From NCBI RefSeq assembly GCF_004421005.1, contig NZ_CP038026.1, forward strand, positions 1,984,001-2,048,000: DNA of 64,000 nucleotides, given 5' to 3'. The translations under genes were made by a program, and so were the position numbers. The notes below the pieces were generated by a model. That model saw only the letters and a list, made by a program, of their open reading frames with translations, was not told the DNA's origin and searched no databases. Position 1 is the first letter of the stretch. Each line of letters opens with the position of its first letter. This document shows positions 55,448 to 62,100 of this stretch, piece after piece. The DNA is from Pseudoduganella plicata. GTDB lineage: Bacteria > Pseudomonadota > Gammaproteobacteria > Burkholderiales > Burkholderiaceae_D.

Positions 55448-56812
55448 TCAATAAACGTCGCGCCGGTAGCGGCCTTGCAGTGCCAGCGCATCGACTCCTT
55501 CGGCGCCCAGGATGTCGCGCAAGGCGGCATCGACGCCGCCGGCCATTCCCCCCAGGCTGCCGCATACGTAGATCGCAGCATCCTGGCGCACCCACTCGAC
55601 CAGTGCCGGCGCCTGCCGGCGCAGCACGTCCTGCACGTACAGCCTTTCCGGCTGGTCGCGCGAGAATGCCAGGTCGAGGCGCTCCAGCATACCCGTCTCG
55701 TACAGCGCATGCAGTTCGGTGCCGTAGTGCATGTCATGCACCGCGTTGCGCTCGCCGAACAGCAGCCAGTTGCGGCCTTGCCCGGCCCGCACCCGGGCAC
55801 GCAGGTGGCCGCGCAGCCCGGCGATGCCGCTGCCGTTACCGATCAGGATCAGGGGGCGCGCGGCATTGTTTTCCAGGCGGAAGCGCCGGTGCTGGCGCAG
55901 CCGCAGTGCGATGGTGGTGCCGATATCGGCCTGTTCGCACAGCCAGCCCGAGGCCACGCCTGACGAACCGTCGGCATGACGGTGCAGCCGCACCAGCAGA
56001 TGCACGCGGCCATCGGCCGGGATCGACGCGATCGAATATTCGCGCGGGTGCTCCGGGTCGCCCGGCGCCACAACCTGCACCAGGTCGCCGGACTGCCATG
56101 ACGGCAGCGTGCCCTCGGCCGGTTCCAGCTCGATGTGCCAGACGGCGCCGCCGGCGCTGTGCGGGTTGAGCAGGCGCCGTGCGGCAATGCGCCACGGCGC
56201 GAACGCCGGCGCGCCCCAGTCCGGCGCGTCGCTGGTGCCGGCCAGGTGGCTGAGCTGCTGGCGCCACTGGCCGATCGCCTGCGCCGAGCTGCGATCGACA
56301 TCGATGCGGTCGAACAGCGGCTGAGCGCCCTGGGCACGCAGCCATTCGTCAAGCGCGCGGCCAAAGCGGCAGAAGTGGCTGTAGGCCCGGTCGCCCAGCG
56401 CCAGCACGGCGTAGTGCAGATGCGGCAGCGCCACGGTGCGCGTCATCAGCCGCCCCGCGAACGCGGCGCCGGCATCGGGCGCGTCGCCTTCGCCATAGGT
56501 GCTGACGACAAACAGGATGCGTTCCGTGTGCTCCAGCATCGACTGCGTCACGTCGCTTAACTCGCAAACCCGTACCCCGATGCCGGCCAGCCGCAACGTG
56601 GCGGCGGTCTGCTCGGCCAGTTCGGCGGCATTGCCGGTCTGGCTGGCGTGGGCGACGATCCAGCTGTCCACCCCGGTCGCCGCACCGGCTGCGCGCTTGC
56701 GGCGATGGCGCAGCCACGGCAGCAGGCACGTGGCACCGTAAGCGGCAAAGCCGGCGGCCGTCAGCGCCAGCCGCGTGGGGTCGCCGGTCAGGATATCGTC
56801 GGGGAAGATCAT
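55448..56812 (-). CDS. Membrane-anchored diflavin (flavodoxin + FAD/NAD(P)H) reductase
   Basis: A 454-residue protein of the sulfite-reductase-alpha/cytochrome-P450-reductase type. An N-terminal membrane helix (about 13-36) is followed by a flavodoxin domain (about 48-190; AHASQTGNAAELAEQ and STYGEGDAPD bind FMN), an FAD domain with the RxYS-type motif REYSIASIP, and an NAD(P)H domain with GNGSGIAGLRGHL and YVCGSLGGMAGGV. It should pass electrons from NAD(P)H to a membrane partner; the PepSY protein of the same operon is the likely acceptor. It starts 5 bases after the apbE stop codon. Confidence 0.9.
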   Translation of the reverse strand: MIFPDDILTGDPTRLALTAAGFAAYGATCLLPWLRHRRKRAAGAATGVDSWIVAHASQTGNAAELAEQTAATLRLAGIGVRVCELSDVTQSMLEHTERILFVVSTYGEGDAPDAGAAFAGRLMTRTVALPHLHYAVLALGDRAYSHFCRFGRALDEWLRAQGAQPLFDRIDVDRSSAQAIGQWRQQLSHLAGTSDAPDWGAPAFAPWRIAARRLLNPHSAGGAVWHIELEPAEGTLPSWQSGDLVQVVAPGDPEHPREYSIASIPADGRVHLLVRLHRHADGSSGVASGWLCEQADIGTTIALRLRQHRRFRLENNAARPLILIGNGSGIAGLRGHLRARVRAGQGRNWLLFGERNAVHDMHYGTELHALYETGMLERLDLAFSRDQPERLYVQDVLRRQAPALVEWVRQDAAIYVCGSLGGMAGGVDAALRDILGAEGVDALALQGRYRRDVY

Positions 56813-56817
56813 TCGTC

Positions 56818-57804
56818 TCAGTCCAGCATCGCGCCGAAATGGCTGCTGACGGTTTCCAGCAGCGTGCCGTCGGCCTGGCGCACGAGGAAGCGCGCCGCGA
56901 GGCCGCGCCGCTCGGCCAGCCGCAGGCCCTCGTCCACCCCCAGCACCGTCAACGCGGTCGACCAGGCGTCCGCCGTCATGCAGCTGGCGTGGATGACGGT
57001 AACGGAGGCGATGCCGCTGTCGATCGGCATGCCCGTGCGGGGATCGATCGTATGCGGATAGCGGCGTGCATCGGTCTGGAAAAAGCGGCGGTAGTCGCCC
57101 GAGGTGGCGATCGCCAGGCCGTGCAGCGCCACCACGATCTCGCCGGCGTTTTCCAGCGGCTGTTCGAGGGAGACCCACCACGGCTGGCCGTCCGGCTTGA
57201 CGCCGGCACCGCGCAATTCGCCGCCCACTTCAACAAGGTAGTGGCCGATGCCGAGGCGGTCCAGGCACCCGGCCAGGCGGTCCACGGCGTAGCCCTTGGC
57301 GATCGCCGACAGGTCAAGCTGCACGCTGCCCGGCTGCCATGCGCGGCGCCCGGCCGCATCGAGACGCACGTGCGCACGGTGTGCCAGCACGCCGGCCACC
57401 TGCGCCGCCGTCGGCGGCGCGAAGCCCGGTTCGTCGTAACGGTCGACGGGGCCGAAGCCCCACAGGTTGACCAGCGCGCCAGCGCACGGGTCGCAGGCGC
57501 CGCCGGTGGCATCGCAGACATCCAGTCCGAACGAGAGGACGTCGAAAAACTCCGGCGGCAGTTCGTGCCACGTGCCCGCCGGCGCCCGGTTGAAGCGGCC
57601 GAGGCTTGAGGTCGGCTCCCAGTGGCTCATCTGGGCGACGACGAGGTCAAGCTCGGCCTGCAGTCGGTCCCCCAGATCCGCTGGCCCGCCGACGGCGCGC
57701 ACAGACCAGCCGGTGCCCATGCTGGTCCCGTGCCAGTCGGCGATCGTGCCGCCGGCGGGCGGCGGTGCGGACGATATCTCGTGCGGCAGCAGGACCCTGC
57801 GCAT
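56818..57804 (-). CDS. ApbE-type FAD:protein FMN transferase
   Basis: A 328-residue enzyme that attaches FMN covalently through phosphate to a Thr or Ser of target proteins. Family motifs are GTSMGTGWSVRAVG, QLDLSAIAKGYAVDRLA, VEVGGELRGAGVKPDG and the metal site near SGIASVTVIHASCMTADAWSTA. Unlike many ApbE proteins it has no signal peptide or lipobox, so it may act in the cytoplasm or rely on an unseen signal. The target is very probably the DUF2271 protein two genes upstream. Gap to the DUF4198 gene is two bases. Confidence 0.93.
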   Translation of the reverse strand: MRRVLLPHEISSAPPPAGGTIADWHGTSMGTGWSVRAVGGPADLGDRLQAELDLVVAQMSHWEPTSSLGRFNRAPAGTWHELPPEFFDVLSFGLDVCDATGGACDPCAGALVNLWGFGPVDRYDEPGFAPPTAAQVAGVLAHRAHVRLDAAGRRAWQPGSVQLDLSAIAKGYAVDRLAGCLDRLGIGHYLVEVGGELRGAGVKPDGQPWWVSLEQPLENAGEIVVALHGLAIATSGDYRRFFQTDARRYPHTIDPRTGMPIDSGIASVTVIHASCMTADAWSTALTVLGVDEGLRLAERRGLAARFLVRQADGTLLETVSSHFGAMLD

Positions 57805-57806
57805 GC

Positions 57807-58625
57807 TTACTGCGGCAGCACTTCGACAGTGGCCGCGTAGGTCGCGCGGCGCGCCGGCATCTGCGGCGGCTGGCCCGGTTGCGCCGGTGCGGCGGCCGGC
57901 CAGCTGCTGCTGACGAGGTACATGCCGGCGGCGGGGATCGTAAACGTGATCTCGCCTTTCGCGTCCGTGCTCTGGCGGATCTCGCCCAGCGTGCCGCGGT
58001 AGCGCACGCCGCCCGGGATCAGGCTGAATGGCAGGTTGGCGGCCGGCTTACCGTCCAGCAGGAAGCGCCACGTCGCCTTTTCGCCCGCGCGCATGTCGTT
58101 CGGGTGGGTGACCGGCACCAGTTCAAGGCCGCTGCCCGAAGGCTTGAAGACGGCCGTATCGGGTTCGTTCGCGCTGACGAACGTCTCCAGGCGGCCATTG
58201 GTGCGCGATACCTTCAGGTCTTCCGCGTTGGCCGGCACTTCCTGAGCCAGAGCGGACTCCAGGCCGCGCCAGCGCTTCGTTTCGCCGTTGGCCTTCCAGC
58301 TGGCGAACGCCGTCTGCGAGACCAGCGCGATGCGGTACGTGCCGCTCTTCGCCATCTTCACGTCGAACGTGCTGCGCAGCTTGCCCGTGCTGGCGTTTTC
58401 CGGCGTGACGGCGGCACCATCGGGGCCGGTGATCCGGATGCCATCGAGCTTCAGCGGCACGTGGTCGATGTCGAACAGGCCTTCGGAGATGGCGGCATCC
58501 ACGGTCACCCACGGCTCCTTGCCTTCCACCAGCGTCGACGACGGCAGCAGCCACGGCTTGTGGGCGTGCGCGCTGAACGCGGCGCCGGCCAGTGCCAGCG
58601 CAATCAGGGTCTTATGCAGTTTCAT
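57807..58625 (-). CDS. Periplasmic DUF4198 (NikM-like) protein
   Basis: A 272-residue exported protein with a signal peptide (about 1-22, ending in AHA) and an N-terminal HKPWLLPSSTLV that is typical of DUF4198. Members include NikM/CbiM-associated metal-uptake proteins. His23 at the mature N-terminus and several later His/Asp residues could bind a metal. The C-terminal part (about 185-265) is Ig-like. In this operon it is probably the metal-capturing or acceptor-side component, which is inference. Confidence 0.85.
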   Translation of the reverse strand: MKLHKTLIALALAGAAFSAHAHKPWLLPSSTLVEGKEPWVTVDAAISEGLFDIDHVPLKLDGIRITGPDGAAVTPENASTGKLRSTFDVKMAKSGTYRIALVSQTAFASWKANGETKRWRGLESALAQEVPANAEDLKVSRTNGRLETFVSANEPDTAVFKPSGSGLELVPVTHPNDMRAGEKATWRFLLDGKPAANLPFSLIPGGVRYRGTLGEIRQSTDAKGEITFTIPAAGMYLVSSSWPAAAPAQPGQPPQMPARRATYAATVEVLPQ

Positions 58626-58634
58626 CGGTGGTCC

Positions 58635-59150
58635 TTAAGGTTTGACTTGCACGACGACGTTACCCAGTTCTTCCTTGCCCTTGGCGGCGAATTCCTGCGC
58701 CGACTTCGGCGGCCAGGCCAGCGACACCTTCACCAGTTCGCGCCCGCCCGCCTCGCGCGCCGCTTCCACCACCAGCTGGTACTGGCCGGCCGGCAGCTTG
58801 TTCAGCGCTTCCTTTGCGACCGGGAACGTCAGCGTGTGCTCGCCCGGCGCGCGCGTGGCGCCGGATACGCCGTCCAGCGGCAACGCCAGGTCGCGGCCCG
58901 TCTTGCGCCACCACTGACGCATGTCCTTGACCCACTTCGTGCCCGCGTTGTCCTTCTTCTTGGTGTCGTACAGCACGGCGAGGTTGGCGACCACTTTCTG
59001 GTCCGCGTTTTCCATCCACGCGGCGATGTACGGCTTGTGGTACTCGGCCACGTTCAGTTGCGGAATATCGAGTTTCAGGGCCAGGTCGGCCGCCATCGCC
59101 GATGCACTGAACAGCGGGATGCTGAGTGCGATGGAATAGCGTAATTTCAT
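58635..59150 (-). CDS. Periplasmic DUF2271 protein, predicted covalent flavoprotein
   Basis: A 171-residue exported protein: signal peptide about 1-20 (ending in AMA) and a DUF2271 domain with KWVKDMRQWWRKTGRD. At residues 93-99 it has DGVSGAT, an exact match to the D-x-x-SGAT/S flavinylation motif used by ApbE in NqrC and RnfG; Thr99 is the predicted FMN attachment residue. It is encoded with ApbE, so covalent FMN binding is a strong inference. It would carry electrons in the periplasm. Confidence 0.88.
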   Translation of the reverse strand: MKLRYSIALSIPLFSASAMAADLALKLDIPQLNVAEYHKPYIAAWMENADQKVVANLAVLYDTKKKDNAGTKWVKDMRQWWRKTGRDLALPLDGVSGATRAPGEHTLTFPVAKEALNKLPAGQYQLVVEAAREAGGRELVKVSLAWPPKSAQEFAAKGKEELGNVVVQVKP

Positions 59151-59167
59151 GTATGCCTCTAGAAGAT

Positions 59168-59827
59168 TTAGTGAATGAACAGCAGCGCGATCACGGCGGG
59201 GATGAGAATGCCGAGACCGACCATCGGCCAGGTGAACGGCCGGTTTGCCGCGTGGAACTTGAGGATCAGCAGGCCCGTGATGCAGAACACGAGGCAGGCG
59301 CCGGCAAAGATGTCGATGAACCAGTTCCACGTAGCGCCCGTGTTGCGGCCCTTGTGGACGTCGTTCAGCCACGAGATCCAGCCGCGGTCCGTGTTTTCGA
59401 ATTCGGCGGCGCCGTCCTCCAGCCCGATGCGGACCCACGCGTCGCCGCCCGCCTTCGGCAGCGGCAGGTAGACTTCATCGACGGACCACTCGGCCGCGCG
59501 GCCGCCCGCCTTGACGGACCAGGTGGATCGCAGCCAGTCCTCGGCGGCGGCGGGCAGCGGTGCCTTGTCGCCGTCGTGCTCCTGCGCGAACGCCTTCAGT
59601 TGCGCCAGCAGCGGCGCGGGCGCCGTGGCGTCCTTGCGCACGATCGTCGGTTTGGCCTCGATCTGCGCGGCATGGTTCAGCGTGATGCCCGTAATACTGA
59701 ACAGGAACATGCCCAGCAGGCACAGCGCGGAGCTGATCCAGTGCCACTGGTGTAATTGCTTCAGCCAGACGGCGCGGCTGGCAGACCTCAGGCTGGCTGC
59801 CGTCTGGGGGGATGCGTTTTCGCTCAA
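59168..59827 (-). CDS. PepSY-associated membrane protein
   Basis: A 219-residue inner-membrane protein with an N-terminal helix after KQLHQWHWISSALCLLGMF, a periplasmic domain (about 60-160) and two C-terminal helices (about 170-215). The His pairs HQWH, LNH, VHK and KFH are placed like haem ligands in PepSY-type ferric-siderophore reductases, though haem binding is not shown. There is no ATG in the right place; the start is TTG at 59827 with AGGAAAG eight bases upstream. First gene of the five-gene operon, directly behind a perfect Fur box. Confidence 0.88.
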   Translation of the reverse strand: MSENASPQTAASLRSASRAVWLKQLHQWHWISSALCLLGMFLFSITGITLNHAAQIEAKPTIVRKDATAPAPLLAQLKAFAQEHDGDKAPLPAAAEDWLRSTWSVKAGGRAAEWSVDEVYLPLPKAGGDAWVRIGLEDGAAEFENTDRGWISWLNDVHKGRNTGATWNWFIDIFAGACLVFCITGLLILKFHAANRPFTWPMVGLGILIPAVIALLFIH

Positions 59828-59865
59828 TTGATGTGCTTTCCTGCGCCGGCAAAGGTATAAGACTA

Positions 59866-59888
59866 CAAATGATAATGATTATCATTTG
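59866..59888 (-). promoter_or_regulatory. Perfect Fur box of the PepSY-DUF2271-DUF4198-apbE-reductase operon
   Basis: TGATAATGATTATCA (59870-59884) is a perfect 7-1-7 Fur site, and symmetry extends to 23 bases (59866-59888). It ends 39 bases upstream of the TTG start of the PepSY gene, so iron-bound Fur would repress the operon. It could also affect the divergent stress gene at 60036. Confidence 0.95.
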
Positions 59889-60035
59889 GGGAGTCAATCG
59901 CATCCATGGCAGAGATACAAATCTCCTTGGGTGGCGTTATCAAATCAATATTGCATCGGTGTTCGATGGCGTACAGAGGTAAAGTCCACAATAGCGTATT
60001 GTCGAGTTTGTTCTGGACAAAACAGGAGAGCACCA

Positions 60036-60533
60036 ATGACGACATTCACGAAAAACGAGCTGGACGAGCTGACCAAGCGCATCAAGGAAGTGAAGTTCGG
60101 CATGTTCACGACAAGTGACAGCGAAGGCTGCCTGACGAGCCGTCCCCTTACGAGCCAGCAGGTCGACGAGGCGGGCACCATGTGGTTCTTCGTCTCCGAC
60201 CAGGAGGACTTCACGCGTGAACTGCCGAGCCAGCCGTCCGTCAACGTCAGCTTTGCCGACGTGGACGATCACCTGTACGTATCCGTCTCGGGCCGCGCCG
60301 AGCTGACGCGCGACCGCGCCAAGATGGAAGAGCTGTGGAAGCCGTCGGTAAAAGCCTGGTTCCCGCAGGGGCTGGACGACCCGCACCTGGTGCTGCTGAA
60401 GGTGTCGATGCAGTCGGCCGAATACTGGGATACGGGAAACAGCAAGATGGTGACCCTGTTCGCCATGGCGAAGGCGGCCGTGACGGGCAAGCCGCCGACC
60501 GATATTGGCGAGCACAAGCATCTGGGCCAGTAG
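60036..60533 (+). CDS. Pyridoxamine-5'-phosphate-oxidase-fold general stress protein
   Basis: A 165-residue split-barrel flavin-binding protein of the general stress protein 26 group. It starts MTTFTKNELDELTKRIKEVKFG and contains TSRPLTSQQVDEAGTMWFF and the Trp-rich AWFPQGLDDPHL region typical of the family. It probably binds FMN or a related flavin; the substrate is unknown. AGGAG precedes the ATG. It is divergent from the Fur-controlled operon. Confidence 0.9.
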   Translation: MTTFTKNELDELTKRIKEVKFGMFTTSDSEGCLTSRPLTSQQVDEAGTMWFFVSDQEDFTRELPSQPSVNVSFADVDDHLYVSVSGRAELTRDRAKMEELWKPSVKAWFPQGLDDPHLVLLKVSMQSAEYWDTGNSKMVTLFAMAKAAVTGKPPTDIGEHKHLGQ

Positions 60534-60583
60534 AAGTTAAAGCAACGGACAGGCTCCCGCTGGGTGACTGTCCCATGCCCCCC

Positions 60584-60619
60584 AAAAAAAATCCGCCGAA
60601 ACCGGCGGATCTTTTTTTT
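60584..60619. terminator. Bidirectional rho-independent terminator
   Basis: ATCCGCCG (60591-60598) and CGGCGGAT (60603-60610) with a four-base loop, an A-run to the left and eight T to the right. It separates the convergent stress gene and the small unknown gene. Confidence 0.94.
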
Positions 60620-60849
60620 CACACGCCCGAGCTCGACTCGGGCCCGGGTGCCCCGCCCCCGGTGCCGGGCTGTTCGCCCTGGCGTGCGCCCTGGTCGGTG
60701 CTCTGGCGGTTGCCCGGAATCGGTTTGTCCACACGCCGCACTTCCGTTTCCGGGAGATCGATGTTGCCGATGCCCGGATGCTCGGTATCCACGAGCACGA
60801 AGGTCTCTTCGCTGGAGTGGGTCTTGCGGGAGTTGTCTGATGGCGTCAT
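60619..60849 (-). CDS. Unknown small hydrophilic protein
   Basis: A 76-residue disordered-looking protein rich in Gly, Ser, Glu and Gln (MTPSDNSRKTHSSEETFVLV at the start). It has no recognised domain. It is 39 bases from the KGG-repeat gene and on the same strand, so a stress-linked role is plausible. Short and compositionally biased, so the call is moderate. Confidence 0.5.
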   Translation of the reverse strand: MTPSDNSRKTHSSEETFVLVDTEHPGIGNIDLPETEVRRVDKPIPGNRQSTDQGARQGEQPGTGGGAPGPESSSGV

Positions 60850-60888
60850 GCCTCGCCTCCTCGACAGAAGTCCTGGGAGTTCGTTGAA

Positions 60889-61221
60889 TCAGCCCTGACG
60901 GTTGTCGCCGCGGCCGTCTGTCTGGCTGGGCTGGGTACCCTGATCGTTGCCGGCGGTGGCAGCGTTACCGCGCGTTGCGCTCTGGCGATTGCCGTTCTTG
61001 TGGCTCATGGCCCCGGCACGGCGTGCCTCTTCCGACGTGAATTCGTGCGCGGTGCCTTTTGCATGCGCCGCGCGCCCCCCTTCGGAAGCGATCTCGCGCT
61101 GGCGCTGCGGATCCATCGATGCGAAGCCACGGTTCCGGGTCGCGCTCTGCTTGTTGCCCGTGGTGCCCTGGGCCTCGCCTTGCCGACTACCTCGATTGTT
61201 ACCCTGATTGGATGATGCCAT
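60889..61221 (-). CDS. KGG-repeat stress-induced protein
   Basis: A 110-residue very hydrophilic protein with the GsiB/KGG repeat: RGFASMDPQRQREIASEGG then AAHAKGTAHEF and TSEEARRAGAMSHKNG. Such proteins are induced by desiccation, starvation or osmotic stress and are thought to protect macromolecules. An AGGAGAA site precedes the ATG at 61221; a longer frame from 61383 has no start signal. Confidence 0.88.
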   Translation of the reverse strand: MASSNQGNNRGSRQGEAQGTTGNKQSATRNRGFASMDPQRQREIASEGGRAAHAKGTAHEFTSEEARRAGAMSHKNGNRQSATRGNAATAGNDQGTQPSQTDGRGDNRQG

Positions 61222-61430
61222 GATCAATTCTCCTGAAGTGATGCAGTGGAATTTGGCGTAGTGAAGGTGTGAAGGTACGTATAGAGCGTGTAGAGAGGAG
61301 ACCCGTGCCCGATCGCTCACCGACCAGCGACGATCATTGTTATAACAATCGGGCAACAGGAGCACCCATGGTAGTGCAAGCACTGAACAGGAAATATAGG
61401 ACGCGTACAGGTCTGGCTGTAGGACAGCTC

Positions 61431-62087
61431 TTACCCCAATTCCAGTGGGAAAATAGTCTCCTCGACGGCGAGGTACAGCCTGTCGCCGGGGCCCGGTTCG
61501 ATCTCATGCCCGCCCGTGAACGCGCCGAAGGACGGCAGCACGGCGCGATGCGTGCCCACCAGGAAGCATGGCAGGCGCATCGACTCGCGCCCGGAGCGCA
61601 GGCGGTAGACGGGATGCACGTGCCCGGCCAGCACATAGCCATCCGCCGCCAGGTCCGGATGGTGGCAGAACGCGAACGGGCCGACGGCATAAGGTTCGTC
61701 CACCATCTCGAGGCGCAGCTGCGCCGACGGGTCGCCGGCATGCTTGTCGTGATTGCCGCGCACGAGCGTCAGGCGCAGGCCGGGATGACGCGCACGCCAT
61801 GCCAGCATGGCCAGCAACGTCGATGACGCGTGGGCAGCCTTCGCATGCAGGAAGTCGCCCAGGAACAGGATGTGCGCGACATCGTGGGCGGCCAGCAGCG
61901 TGTCGAGCGCCTGCAGGTTTTCCGTCGTCGTGCCGCGCGGGACGGGAATGCCCAGCGCGCGGAACGAGGCGGCCTTGCCGAAGTGGATGTCGGCGATCAG
62001 CAGCATGCGTTCGCGCGGCCAGTACAGGGCCTTCTGCGCCAGCAGCAGCACGTCTTCGCCCGCCAGCGTAATGGCAACGGCGCTCAT
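61431..62087 (-). CDS. pdeM: PdeM, ligase-associated DNA-damage-response endonuclease
   Basis: A 218-residue calcineurin-like metallophosphoesterase with the full motif set: IADIHFGKAA, FLGDFLHAK, VRGNHDKHA, FCHHPD and AGHVHPVYRL. This subfamily is encoded with an Lhr-like helicase, an exonuclease and an ATP-dependent DNA ligase. It starts 13 bases after the helicase stop codon, so they are cotranscribed. Confidence 0.93.
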   Translation of the reverse strand: MSAVAITLAGEDVLLLAQKALYWPRERMLLIADIHFGKAASFRALGIPVPRGTTTENLQALDTLLAAHDVAHILFLGDFLHAKAAHASSTLLAMLAWRARHPGLRLTLVRGNHDKHAGDPSAQLRLEMVDEPYAVGPFAFCHHPDLAADGYVLAGHVHPVYRLRSGRESMRLPCFLVGTHRAVLPSFGAFTGGHEIEPGPGDRLYLAVEETIFPLELG

Positions 62088-62100
62088 GGTTCCGCCGCCC

